The notes below the pieces were generated by a model. That model was not told the DNA's origin, ran no database searches, and saw nothing but the letters and a program-made list of their open reading frames with translations. Source: CAYZTY01 sp964444665 (lineage in GTDB: Bacteria; Planctomycetota; Phycisphaerae; Sedimentisphaerales; CAYZTY01). From it: a stretch of 64,000 nt of DNA. Below, one piece after another: positions 28,901 to 34,203 of this stretch. The stretch spans positions 1-64,000 of the forward strand of contig CAYUIE010000017.1 of the NCBI GenBank assembly GCA_964444665.1. Reading direction: 5' to 3'. The translations under genes were made by a program, and so were the position numbers. How positions within the stretch are numbered: position 1 is the stretch's first letter; every line of letters starts with the position of its first letter.

Positions 28901-29983
28901 ACCACCAGCGATTTGGTTATAAGGACCGCCTGGGTTAGTGGAGCGGTAAACATTATAACAAGATAAATCAGCCTCCGTATTCTCATACCACGTAAGTATA
29001 ACCGAACCTTCATCAGATGTGGCTATAAGGTTCGTTGGTGCTTGAGGTGGAACCGTGTCCCGTGGAATTGCCGAGGTTTCATTGGAATTAGCCGACTCGT
29101 TGTTCGATGTATCCACAGCTGTTACTACATAGAAATATATATCACCATTGGTTACAGTATAATCTGAGTAGTCACTGCCACTCGTACTATCCACTAATCC
29201 GTACGGCCCACCCCAAAGCATCGAACGATAAACATTGTAGCTGGCCAAATCAGCCTCATTGTTATCAGCCCAGTCCAAATCTACTCTGCTGTCTAATGAA
29301 GTCGCTATCAGGTTATTCGGTGCCGCCGGCGGGTCGGTATCACACACAGCCTTCGTTGTAAAGCTCCAGATGGGACCGAAAGTATTACATCCGCCTTTAA
29401 TACGCCAGTAGTAAGTTGTATCGCAATCCAGGACCCCGGGATTAAAGATTGTTTCAGTCTGGCTGCCCTGGAAATCACCCGGGCTGTTCGGCCCGAAGTA
29501 GACACCCTGTGAAACCACTCCAGGACCTGTCATCCAGCTAAGGTTTGTGTCTACATCAACATCATTTGCACCATCACAAGGATCCGGATTGCTTGCCTGA
29601 CCGGGTTCAGTCGTGAATGTCCGGATAATTGGTATTGAAAATGCGATGCAGTTATTAAATGCCGCGACAATCCAGTAATACGTTTTTCCCGGCAAAAGAG
29701 GACCTGTAAAGCAAGAAGTATTCGTCGTCTCGCAAATCTCATACTTGGAACCAGGATAGCCACTCTCCCAACTCAGGAAAACGTAATACTTATCACATTC
29801 GACACCGTTCCAATCCAATGTTATGCCATCCGTGGATACACAAGTACTACCTGATACCGGGCTTGATACAGAGGGTGAATCTGGTATGGGACAAGGCTCG
29901 TAATTCCCACAGGCATAGCAATTCTCGGTAATAACGCAAAATAAAACTAAAATAATATAATAGACAAGAAATCTGGTTTCCAT
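10988..29983 (-). CDS. Giant secreted multidomain RHS/YD-repeat polymorphic toxin (6331 residues)
   Basis: A signal peptide (VYYIILVLFCVITENCYA, residues 6-24) is followed by two Ig-like units and about six Fn3 domains (about 215-780). Then come two right-handed beta-helix regions (about 785-1370), a fibro-slime domain with DDDMFLFIN and DIGGIHR (about 1375-1640), a cadherin-like domain (about 1700-1790), PKD domains, and RCC1 repeats with WAWGDN and QLGNG motifs (about 2195-2690). A third beta-helix (about 2700-2975) leads to about 13 PKD-like units starting with variants of VDAGQDQEITLP (about 2975-4230). The RHS part spans about 4560-6080, with a core ending DPQSLHKYLY and DPSG. The last 250 residues are a Gly- and Ser-rich tip of unknown type. 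AAGGGG lies 8 bp before ATG, and the TPR gene ends 10 bp upstream. It probably forms a long surface stalk carrying an RHS cage and toxin tip. Confidence 0.9.
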   Translation of the reverse strand: METRFLVYYIILVLFCVITENCYACGNYEPCPIPDSPSVSSPVSGSTCVSTDGITLDWNGVECDKYYVFLSWESGYPGSKYEICETTNTSCFTGPLLPGKTYYWIVAAFNNCIAFSIPIIRTFTTEPGQASNPDPCDGANDVDVDTNLSWMTGPGVVSQGVYFGPNSPGDFQGSQTETIFNPGVLDCDTTYYWRIKGGCNTFGPIWSFTTKAVCDTDPPAAPNNLIATSLDSRVDLDWADNNEADLASYNVYRSMLWGGPYGLVDSTSGSDYSDYTVTNGDIYFYVVTAVDTSNNESANSNETSAIPRDTVPPQAPTNLIATSDEGSVILTWYENTEADLSCYNVYRSTNPGGPYNQIAGGLIPNSYIDDGVINGTTYYYIVKAVDTSMNTSPPSNESSATPFDTIPPAAPTGLHAIGGDGMVLLDWFDNSEPDLIGYNVYRNTAPSFPSTPGYRIATQITQSEYMDDTVINGQIYYYKVKALDTSLNRSAPSSEVSATPEGPPEVPTNLTVSAVGSGRMDLQWTDQADDENGFKVERKISGGSYEHIATLGVAVDTNSVVSYSDMGLDSSTTYTYRVYAYNSNGDSVMSNEAWDTTAPAVPTNLTAVAVSTSQIDLHWVDNSVNEDGFKIERKSDGGSWEQITSVGVDVKSYNDPGLDSSKSYSYRVCSYNTEGDSDWSNEHSNSPIPVAPSNLIATIGGSVGLNWDDTTELDFASYNVYRETVSGFTPSFLNRIVAGLTVSEYVDSDVTNGPTYYYVVTTKDSSSNESGPSNEDSAQLVDRVYNKASGTWHYSIQDAIDKAVHGDTIEVSQDTYIENISLNARNITLTSADPENPAVVAATIINGGNTGNVVKFGSGDNSKLKGFTIKNSGSAGSDKSGIYCNSSSPVISNCVIESNFYGILCESGFPDIENCIIKNNSYDDSIGITAPAAGSGTPTIRNTLIHSISGTNSSGIDIGSNRTAVIRNTTIANNAKGFNCSAGATPTVTNCIVYSNTSNSDWASSDVTYTCRQADLGGEGNISVNPGLEASYHLTSGSVCINAGKPDFVSEAEGTDLDGKRRVLAARIDMGAYEYGKVIYVNDDAPGPTHDGSTWDSAYLYLKEALSVAVAGEEVWVAAGTYYPDEDTTNPDGTDNRNTTFQLVGKVSIYGGFAADEDSLNERDWTFNKTVLSGDIDDDDIDLPDGENSYHVVAGAEGAFVDGFVITRGIADSAGGFGGGGMLNDSVLTVVRNSIFYSNMAGSSQHGGGIYNRNGSNSVLINCIFSGNKTTGNGGAVYNDSSDLTLINCTITNNYAESTAGGMYNVSSNPTLTNCILWDNEDSGGIDNLDAQIYGGSPVVSYSCIRGWSGGVGNINISPQFVNTGHWDATVAPNSIELEVTVRDFIVSQTEENDYPGYSAHPDFQSTVSGVEEGIVKDDLDPAGEPIDNKPDFTDDPAGLVSVTNVTNFDKWYNDDPSYNKSTPLQLELVHKGNGIYEFRDPWFFPIDDHLFGSYHLSATPDGDGKYHNFHFTLELHTTFTYYGTGEYFRIYQSDDDMFLFINKKLTLDIGGIHRPAKRYLEIEDRDGYGGDVYLYKVDENGDPLESHYAYFDLDLQPNVTYAFDLFFAERHTDLSHFEFSTTIELKTNFTPGDYHLQAGSSCIDAGNNDAVPSNVETDIEGVPRFVDDANTVDTGAPPNDAPYVDIGAYECRFQIAPVASDDSYNLYNDETLTIDASSGVLTNDIDGNDDELTAELVSGVSYGSLTFNSDGSFEYTPGADFVGDDIFTYRAYDGQNYSEEATVTITVYRPLSINLVNTITIIWPINEIQQTVHLSDVNVTGGNSTLLTTLWTAHALPPTGYISGYTPDATYLNPIVTLQLDPNIFVHHTELDFLLKLVADDRTRTAEKCLLIEAKPEGGGNCAPEVDAGGPYSIDYVNSPLNLDGDVKDDGLPFNGNLFIGWESNNYCPPSGAEQYFEIVGEVKFADEYSEDTTATFTQPGTYHLLLTASDGQKTTVDTAVVYVGGIGNQVPEIDAGTGQNITPPDDELWPSFRLDSSVTDDGLLISPPEIDWQPVIQPDVGTVTFDDTKAEKPVVTFTESGTYVLQLEVSDGQYTVFDYVEIIANEPPFADEFDVYAGEDQEIKLPNFAQLEGEITPLEIDAYVTKKWRKKSGPGKVEFTDDAIVNPQASFSEPGEYVLELKGRYATVEESNDVMIDVKPGIQISAGWHHTLLIDDTDFKSVWACGQDGSSYYGYKGALGIGDYGYDHYETIPVRVHPGEQDSLDYLRDITAVSAGCMHSLALDMNNKVWAWGDNYFGQLGNGQAVDETTPVRVTGGGQNGGFLERIVDISAGLYKPHSLAVESNGDVWAWGSDYYGQLGNGNNVSTPVPMQVHSGEQDPSYDIDNNPTTLKNIVAVSGGENYSMALEKLDETDPNCNGRVYTWGSQNTFELGGISYRRGRLGDPDTYESVHYPVKVHSGEQGLDTYLINIVAISACSDHSMALEKLDETDPDCNGRVYTWGYNGPECDTKGGRLGDPNTNPDPNSSTPKSDELSYSNTPVLVHSGEQELNQYLINIIDISAGLSHSMALDKEGNVWAWGDNTFGELGNGKNEEDYEPESSRELTPVKIVAPDRDEDTFPDDLNGDEDYTNDFLGDDIPIIAISAGYWHSLAMDEMGNIYSWGYNEEGQLGIGSKENKKIPQLMPPLGARVKNLNKSPGERSWYSTIQEAIDDASDNDTLVAYPGTYSRIVIGKNIILRSLDPNDLSIVSNTIINGVSSTDYDVVTFSSNNTSTLSGFTITNGRRGIDCTTSSSPTIINNIIHNNQQYGIRCRQTNTPIIKNNLIFGNALSGIKLNNASAIALIRNNTIVDNRHGIHFEGENQPPQPKVRNCIVWGNVDGDFYNTKSIVFNDVRYCASSGGYDGEGNIDVNESIFVSTDPADYYRLKSDSTYINPCIDAGEPNAEPPYTGESDIDGQIRVMGQRVDIGADEFSIYFVEAGEVKITTTTESVDMNDSDILYNHHFPPGPTLSVLWSVLKGPDGWDGNEPFDNNSFLHPTATFDTVGEYKLRLEVFEDGHLVGMDTVVIIVVYGVEVTSDQEEIELPYYDTVNLTAAVIGSGPDYSLEWIGPYEPEVVFGSPDQNQTTATFSWPEDYVIDVLVTDNSTGSLIGIGTIDIVVGYSPVEVNAGQDQEITLPDNSVYLAGSVRGSGIASVLWAASEEATDLVRFSTRSLLDTWAEFDEPGIYDIALFALDGRGNFRDIDIVTITVNRQSYGHIIVNAGEDRTIILPQNFVFLDGYVEINDVNYTTEWISNVPTVVHFDDSSLLQTYATFDEAGIFDISLILKDSIGVPLASSTITVTVRYEQVIIEAGEDQTINLIDGMAAVNLAGEVICGTYDSVQWIDTSGGLVTFEDCNQLETTAIFTQGGEYRLGLVAKDTSDDILTFDTVTVVVNYQEVTIYAGENQEITGFPLRNEAALHGLIIEGDPEETEWIYNGPAGLVKFGDVFSLYTWAEFEEPGIYQLGLVARDGGVEVGWDVVSIDILPDNNDIVAEVTGSSQVTLVGGTATVHLTGIVVSGTYFTIEWRFTGPAGLLSIADLGGTNPYFADVTFFEPGNYDIGFLVKNSDNQVIGFGKAAVTVNPEIHRSLTVQANAVPEDITLPETDTTTLSVTVFGNGSYDYWQWIDPSGLVTFSQANGTAPVADVTATFTNAGVYDLGILLRNGGATGDIVGLDKVTVPVRCETCRYIEVDAGQDQEVMLPFSGGVEVDLHGQITGNIPYNSAKWLDPSDGFVEFGQVEFDYGQEIITTATFTEPGIYHLGLLVEDSNGVRIVADNVAITVNSYDTKQSLYVDAGDSQTITYLVDEYVNLAGTVKGSGQYDRVEWRTWTPDVVTIENADDPNTRVFFELPGTFKLGFFALLDNMEVVWDTVEITVEIPEVIITAKAYCTECNDGAGRWISEEYNKLYNGSPVTISLMGELLGANPASFTYQWLTNAPSELMTIDDVNSQTTDVTIYWPNPGIGIALDVFYDSNFVARETICLIVLPGEPVVDINCGYYEVKPGETLHIDQVFLWDNNDINEANIVWSSDPLSGVSFDYNAPYSKEKPGVTFQNIGLFTLTLAYTDDLNQTDSDSTYVYVATEVGEPYVFAGAPRTTVPYREILIDDAIITPVLNDLYYEWTVEPEEGVLYFKSSSDRNIYPLIMFSEPGTYAVTLTVTVIKTGELFGQSEVTFTVQPYQFQDDEAPEITLFEAEAGGQDVDGMLDVHGDIDIVVEAKDENIDYIELKVRDNGSREQVISADNYLLLEGTAEKPFKLRLTHTLDTYYSGDVILEAIVFDKAGDYAVASKSFSSIHTIASFAVTPETVSDIGDTLEFDASLNFSQSWTLEIPTVYSTGGDGNTVSIIGQLPDFNVMSDGSYQAILTAGSDQAKVSFNVAANMTQDNLKAEIIETDFEVDMYKVPTKVRPTITEGLYNNLEGFAYHSVFPDDVYYKIEVYEVDVERPGRFDTYDWDPTYFVKNVTPGPRDENGFRNASVGSGSTAESFGTLDFSTIKNGSYRLLLTVKCHGLVKHDDVLIVLDCPLKVGNVKFSQEDTVIPVGGFPIRVVRSYDSLSRNNAGDFGYGWTYSFADMDIKLNETRVDVYDYGSSNIVNIRCGGDFDRDVTLTLPDGTRATFVPRFQPCDGLGQANWMVMYDAPEGVEAKLTPEPACMLVYGGPYVGKYWIIGGSDLFRPSVTGMAVNLSLHDFPGFVLETSDGTKYHIKRNTYGLQTVSGLGDNYFRFESFGKPYLDFIETANDEKIVFDYGGSSNPEGMKPIGIQHLRPDGLGSYETIGSIDIYRDPTTGYITSIKAPGDNPAYPSLMYEYDDYGNLVKVSKLVYEDDPDNPGNPRYEHTTYVYSDELHPPVDHYITAIQDSRGLYPIRYIYDYSGRLQKVIDAKGNEIEIKHDIIGNTETVTDRSDNVTIYEYNTRGNVISVTNAKSQTTTYEYNDSRNPDKPTAINVPMDAGFSTTQYEYDSRGRTIKVIDPELNETHNHYDSSGNLIASWHLVPNPDNPTEDVAVVTVNSYDEDNMLTLTRIFMDVQDDYTNGYQNKDIFSYIKHIEQTEYDYDGKNRLEEIHKVDPQQVLATVVTRYVYNEGLSNSPDQPYQISEPFNLGEEPNYIQHFYYDDKGNQTESWYEWDDLQTSGVNPDLYVFTVTEYDEEGRVVRTRRLIDDENPYNENDLVSELVLSQTTYNDIGKPDTVEGQHLPDEYGILTLYDYDELGNLVETSTYKPVFVTDHWDFQLLTTTQNLYDNESRMLVTVGPYDPCDPNLPAGTETVYDSLGRAVETRRWAGIQISLVDLVVDDVIVGKTVNPVATVANAWDGTGSQPTNIGWTANDGLLPIAGHPTQGELSYSRTIYDTAGRVSKIYQQDETGIEHCINEYIYDTAGKQTLVKTLPGTTDETITETHYEGTRRDWVKDARENTTSFDYDTLGRVIKTTFPATAQNPVTYVHIDYDGLGRKTFESKQTAEEDPNYAIGKVFEYDSAGRATAVILPEVEDPEDSNNMKNPAYDYEYDNHGNLISITDAKGRQTQFTYNELNRLTSRTLPLGQKEIKEYDEYGRINYAEDFEGQVAIFDYNQKGLLEYARYYNSKAEYLANYPENAEPNIQYNYDNLGRRISVLIDGDEYGYQYDVENRVTLLTSPQGEIAYSYNDITGRRQFVRTPADGSDTEVKYAYDALGRLSVVTVQKYNGVATNEIFDYGYNEVGALDWICYPNGGCTVYNYDSLNRLTELTNENSLSEVLSSFVYGLADDGQRELVTETFAGQQTNITWGYDDLNRLLSETYDAPGTSDDYSQSYTYDLVGNRIIDTLDGNDIYYHYNTNDQLLKETSDPAGTNILVQYQYDDNGSLTQADNGTVNTYTYNLQNRLDSVTVGSNPTITYKYNPDGIRIEKKIGSLEPINYLIDPYNHTGYSQVLKEVKTGTDPVVYIVGSDVYAQAVGSANPVYLLYDGHGSVRQMADSSGALITGQTFHYDAYGNIINSVTPATSLLYSGEWRDFDSGLDNLRSRWYNYPTGTLNQIDYYRGNKVDPQSLHKYLYCHSNPVNMTDPSGRFSLSETISVVSIRMIAFNTWAGGYVRSAKPFVKTFMGLTVAHDIYQGIEAGATVSALTIGSGGNVKMPLELGFAGGAEVAIGRNSGEVAAFGFGGPTTNSHFGASLLNIGLAFNTASSQRYEGRGRAVTFSLSLIPSNVRQKMLNNLQVFLPKLHSAFLRRQNELAGAIPSEMVTRFSNALTSFTAKTFSDDASVTLWGAAGNSFGFSLSPGYSTFGPSDKVTASYIFYEQIAPEEDGRDIEVPF

Positions 29984-29993
29984 CTTTGTCCCC

Positions 29994-31700
29994 TTAGTTT
30001 TCTAAGTTGTAGCACTCTAACCAATTTCGTGCATACTCAGCATTAGGACAATTTGGACAATTATCAAGAATTTGCTGATATGCTGCCTTCGCTAAAGCTT
30101 TGGCTTGTGACGAAGGAATAATCTTTTCAATAGCCATGAGTTGATAAATCTGTCCAGTACTAAACAAAGAGTACCAAGTCAACTCGTTATTAGGCCAACT
30201 AGTAACTACTTTCTTAAAGTATTCGATTGCCTTTTCAAGCTGTCTCATCCGCTGATAAGCAACTGCTGAATAATAACAGGCCTTTATTATGTCTTCGCAA
30301 GGAGGGAGTTTATTGATACTTTTTTGCCACACACCTATCGCCCTGGCAAAATACTCATTAGCAGTTTCCTTATCACCGTCAGAATGCACTTCTTTGGCCA
30401 TGTAATAAGTTTCTTCACCTATCTGGTATACGGCATTGGACAAATCCGGATGCCCTGAATAATCGGAAATCAGCTTATCAAGTGCCGCCTCTGCCTGGCT
30501 GTAGTTTTTAGACTTTATAAGAGAAACAACTTCTGCTCTTGCGATGCCCATCGCTGCCTGACCTGCGTATGAACTGCAAGGATAGTTTTGTATAACTTGC
30601 TGATATCTGCTTTTTGCGTCTTCCAACCGAAGCTGCCATTCGTATTCCCGCGCCACCCGGAAAATTGTGGCCGGTAAATCCGGATGGTTTGGAAAATTTG
30701 TTATCAGGTTATCGAGGGCTGTCTGGGCCTGACTAAAGTTCTTTGACGTGGTCAGAGCCATCACATTCGCTCGTGGATATGCTACACTTGCCTTGCTCGC
30801 GGCCGGGTTGTTAGGATAATTTTGTATTATCCGCTGATAAAGATTCGTCGCTTCTTCGAATTTTTCCAACCATCCATATCTCTCTGCTACGCGATAAAGC
30901 GTCTCAGGCAAATCCGGATGGCCGGCAAATTGTGTGACCAGTGTATTAAGAGCCTGCTGAGCCTGGCTGTAGTCTTTAGACATGAGATGAGAAAGAACAT
31001 CTAATCTTGAGGAACTTAATTGTGCCCGGCTTTTGAATGAACTGGCAGGATGGTTTTGTACTATTTGTTGATAAACACTTTTCGACTCTTCCAATTTAAG
31101 TGACCATTCGTATCTTTCCGCTACTCGGAAAAGTGTATCCGGCAAATTCGGATGACTGGGAAAATCCGTAACCAGTTTGGTGAGTTCCTGTCCAGCCTGG
31201 GCGTAGTCTTTGGATATTATCAGGGACAGAACATTTATTCTTGCCAGACCCAGGTTTGCCTTACTCGCGGAAGTGCTGCCGGGATGATTTTGTATCACCT
31301 GCTGAAAACCGCTCTTTGCCTTATCAAACTTAAGGCCCCATTCGTATTGTTCCGCTATGAGGTAACATGCTTCAGGCAGGCCCGTATGCTGTGAGAACTC
31401 ACTAACCAATTGCTGTCTGACGGCCTGAGTCTTCGTCAGTCTTCCCCAAAGAATATATAGGATAACAAGATTCGTTTCTGCCTGAAAGGCATAATCACTG
31501 CCGGGATGATGCTGAATAATGCCCTGATATATTTGCTCTGCCTGGGAGTATTTGCCGTTTTGTTGATAGAGCTGCGCCTGCTCAAGCTCAGCCGTCACAT
31601 CCGCAAATACCTTATTTGCAGAAACAAAGATTATTATGGCAAGGAAGAATACGATTGCCTTTATAACATCTTTGCCAACTTTTGGTTCTAATTTATTCAT
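29994..31700 (-). CDS. Secreted TPR-like repeat protein, first gene of the giant RHS operon
   Basis: 568 residues with an N-terminal hydrophobic signal (AIVFFLAIIIFVSANKVFA). It is followed by at least five repeats of about 76 residues containing phrases like SKDYSQA..AL..L...F..HP.LP.T.FRVAERYEW. These are paired TPR/outer-membrane-lipoprotein-like helices of the kind found in YfgC/BamD-type and Tol-Pal accessory proteins. The C terminus is CPNCPNAEYARNWLECYN. AGGAG precedes the ATG. It ends 10 bp before the giant RHS gene, so they are co-transcribed. A periplasmic scaffold or export helper for the giant protein is a reasonable inference; no direct evidence exists in the sequence. Confidence 0.75.
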   Translation of the reverse strand: MNKLEPKVGKDVIKAIVFFLAIIIFVSANKVFADVTAELEQAQLYQQNGKYSQAEQIYQGIIQHHPGSDYAFQAETNLVILYILWGRLTKTQAVRQQLVSEFSQHTGLPEACYLIAEQYEWGLKFDKAKSGFQQVIQNHPGSTSASKANLGLARINVLSLIISKDYAQAGQELTKLVTDFPSHPNLPDTLFRVAERYEWSLKLEESKSVYQQIVQNHPASSFKSRAQLSSSRLDVLSHLMSKDYSQAQQALNTLVTQFAGHPDLPETLYRVAERYGWLEKFEEATNLYQRIIQNYPNNPAASKASVAYPRANVMALTTSKNFSQAQTALDNLITNFPNHPDLPATIFRVAREYEWQLRLEDAKSRYQQVIQNYPCSSYAGQAAMGIARAEVVSLIKSKNYSQAEAALDKLISDYSGHPDLSNAVYQIGEETYYMAKEVHSDGDKETANEYFARAIGVWQKSINKLPPCEDIIKACYYSAVAYQRMRQLEKAIEYFKKVVTSWPNNELTWYSLFSTGQIYQLMAIEKIIPSSQAKALAKAAYQQILDNCPNCPNAEYARNWLECYNLEN

Positions 31701-32351
31701 TGTTTTTGCTCCTGTATATCCAAAATATCATTACTTACTTATTCCTGATGGTTCTTTTACTTGGAAATACTTCAAATTTTAAAACGTCGAGTTGTCGTTC
31801 AATTCCTTAAAAGCAAATTTGTAAATGATTTCTTGTAATTGTCAATAAAAAAAAGATATAATTTATGGGCCAGCCAAGAAATATCGTATCCCCCTGTGAA
31901 AGATAAGATGTATGACAGACAAACGCCGATACCACCAGGAACGTTTGGCTTAACTCAATGAACTGACGAGAATACTACTATCCTATCTAAACAAGATTAC
32001 ATCTACAATGAAAAATAAAGATCGTTAGGCTATAAAGGTATTTCATTAGAATGCAAAATTTATAGTAAAAAATCACGAATAAGGGGTTAGTTATGATACC
32101 TGCCTTTAATTTGTTGTGTATCCTCTGGATAATTAAAGGCTGTGAGCATTTCTATTAAACATTCATACCAAATACATAGATTCATGTTTATTCTACCTTT
32201 GTTAGCTTTCCGTTAATGTTAAGACTCTCGGATTATATTTATCAGGTACTTCTCAAAAGAAACCTATATTGACAATCCGAAAGCTGCTTTAAGAAAACCG
32301 GAGACTAAGACTCTAGCAAATCCAAGTTATTGTAGAGAAGGAAGTTAAGAA
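31701..32351. other. Non-coding region upstream of the giant RHS operon
   Basis: About 650 bp of AT-rich DNA with no convincing gene. On the minus strand, TTGACA at 31845-31840 and TACAAA at 31823-31818 are 16 bp apart and could be the promoter of the TPR-RHS operon. The -10 match is weak. Confidence 0.4.
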
Positions 32352-32425
32352 CGAGGCCGAAGGGACTCGAACCCTCAACCTTCGGATCGACAGTCCGATG
32401 CTCTAGCCAATTGAGCTACGGCCCC
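32352..32425 (-). tRNA. tRNA-Asp (GTC)
   Basis: The minus strand reads GGGGCCG acceptor, D-arm TAGCTCAATTGGCTAGAGC, anticodon stem TCGGA/TCCGA with loop CTGTCGA (anticodon GTC), T-arm GAGGGTTCGAGTCCC and closing CGGCCTC. All stems pair, with one G-U in the acceptor. No CCA is encoded. Confidence 0.93.
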
Positions 32426-32681
32426 TAATATTCCCAATTATCTTAATGCTAACCGGCTTACACTTATACTGTCAAGTCTTTTTTACAGCCTAAATACCTT
32501 TCAAAAAACGCACAGCAAAACCGCTTTTCTTTTTCTCAGCATTCACAAATTTGCAAAGCTTCAACCAATCTTCTAAAGTAGTCGCATTGTAAAGCAAATT
32601 TGGGAATACCATCTACAGGAAGTTTTCTGCTATTATAAAATTCGTAACATAATGAGAGTTTTGAAACGCAGATATGAAAAA

Positions 32682-32752
32682 AGCGGGCGAAGGGAATCGA
32701 ACCCTCCTTACTGGCTTGGGAAGCCAGTGCATTACCACTATGCTACGCCCGC
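32682..32752 (-). tRNA. tRNA-Gly (CCC)
   Basis: The acceptor GCGGGCG pairs with CGCCCGC. The anticodon stem CTGGC/GCCAG carries loop TTCCCAA, giving anticodon CCC. The T-loop GGTTCGATTCC is canonical. About 256 bp separates it from tRNA-Asp on the same strand; that gap shows no gene. Confidence 0.92.
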
Positions 32753-33134
32753 AAGTGCTTTGCCGACGATGACTTACAATACGTCGCCAATTGACAAACA
32801 TAATACGGCGGCAAATGACTTAAACATATAACAAGTATATCCTAAATATTTGGGAAAAATTAACAACATTTTTTTTCAACCGTTAATTATTACGCTTCAA
32901 CTCGCTTTCATTCAGTCATAGGCCTGTCCAAAATTTCATCGACAAAAAAATTACACTATCATAATAGGATTTAAAGTTGAAAAACAGCTTTAAGGGATAT
33001 ATCCTTTTAGTATCAGCTTGAAAAAGGAACAAAGATAAGGGCCTGCCCTAAGCAAACTTGTCTTGAGCATTGCCTGCAGTGAGGGCAGCTAAACAGTCGA
33101 AAGATTCGAGGGGGTAAAAATCAAAGCTATTTAC
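32753..33134. other. Non-coding gap between divergent tRNA genes
   Basis: No supported gene. It is AT-rich, and near 33040-33090 contains a GGGCCTGCCCTAAGC ... GCCTGCAGTGAGGGCAG block. A related block occurs at about 54953-54980, suggesting a short dispersed repeat. Confidence 0.4.
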
Positions 33135-33222
33135 GGAGAGGTGGCCGAGTGGCTTAAGGCGCAGCCTTGGAAAGGCTGTGTAGGGTTTATCTCTACCGCG
33201 GGTTCGAATCCCGCCCTCTCCG
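33135..33222 (+). tRNA. tRNA-Ser (GGA)
   Basis: The acceptor GGAGAGG pairs with CCTCTCC. The D-arm is GCCGAGTGGCTTAAGGC. The anticodon stem CAGCC/GGCTG carries loop TTGGAAA (anticodon GGA), followed by a long variable arm GTAGGG-TTTAT-CTCTAC typical of class II tRNAs and T-loop GGTTCGAATCC. No CCA is encoded. Confidence 0.94.
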
Positions 33223-33405
33223 TTGACCAAAGGTCAACAAGGCAGACAGACACTTCAAAAAGCGAACAGATTATTATTACCTCATTTGTTCAGATAATTG
33301 AAACAAAAACGGTAGTCAGTTCAACTGCCCTGCTGCTTAATTATTTAATTGATTACTAAAAAGCGAAATCAACTTATTATATTCAGTTAAAAATAGGTAA
33401 GGAAG

Positions 33406-34203
33406 GTGCGAGAACATCATAAAACGACCATTGAAAACCTGATTAAAAACTTTGAAAATGACGAGAGATTTTCCGCAATTATTATTGGTGGCTCGGTGGC
33501 AAAAAAACGAGAGGCTGAAGATGCTGACATAGATATTTATCTCGTAGCTACTGATAAGGAATTTCAGAAAAGACAGGCGGACAACAACTATCGGTATTTC
33601 ACCAAAGATCAGAACATATGTATATCCCCCTGCAAATGTGTTGAGGGCAAGATCGTCAATTTGGATTTCTTACTTGATGCCGCTAAACGCGGAAGTGAAC
33701 CGATAAGAGCTTCATTTTCCGGGGCATTCATAGCATACTCTCGTATGAAAGGGCTTGAGGAAATAATAAAGCAAATTCCAGTTTATCAGGAGCATGAACA
33801 AAAAGAAAAAATGAAAAGTTTTTATAGCTTGGTTGTCACTTTTAATTGGTTCATCAACGAAGCTGAAAAAAGAAATGACAGATTTTTATTAATTCGTAGT
33901 ACAGCAGAGTTAGTACTGTTTGGAGGTAGGATGATTCTTGCTTATAATAAAATATTGTATCCCTATCATAAGTGGTTCATGCACGAATTAATAAATGCTC
34001 CCCACAAACCTGACAATTTTATCGAATTAGCTAAAAACCTGCTGAAATGTCCATGTAAAAGTAATAGTGATTTATTCTTCAACTGTATTATAAATTACAT
34101 TGAATGGGAAAAGATAATAGGCAGATTTGACCCATTTAACCGATTTATTAACGATGTTGAATGGAATTGGCTCCGTGCAAAGCCTTCAGTTTATGATTTG
34201 TGA
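33406..34203 (+). CDS. Nucleotidyltransferase-domain protein (MNT/Pol-beta fold)
   Basis: 265 residues. The motif GGSVAKKREAEDADIDIYLV at about 28-47 matches the GS...DxD signature of the Pol-beta nucleotidyltransferase superfamily, with a third acidic residue in NLDFLLD at about 86-92. The rest is helical with no second recognised domain. The start is GTG preceded closely by AAGGA. It is monocistronic, located between tRNA-Ser and the TonB receptor. It may adenylylate a small molecule or a protein, as do aminoglycoside nucleotidyltransferases and MNT antitoxins, but no HEPN partner is adjacent. Substrate unknown. Confidence 0.75.
   Translation: MREHHKTTIENLIKNFENDERFSAIIIGGSVAKKREAEDADIDIYLVATDKEFQKRQADNNYRYFTKDQNICISPCKCVEGKIVNLDFLLDAAKRGSEPIRASFSGAFIAYSRMKGLEEIIKQIPVYQEHEQKEKMKSFYSLVVTFNWFINEAEKRNDRFLLIRSTAELVLFGGRMILAYNKILYPYHKWFMHELINAPHKPDNFIELAKNLLKCPCKSNSDLFFNCIINYIEWEKIIGRFDPFNRFINDVEWNWLRAKPSVYDL

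Noticed and set aside
33135..34203. tRNA-Ser as an attachment site of an integrated element
   Set aside because: No integrase and no repeated 3' end of the tRNA is visible in the following sequence.
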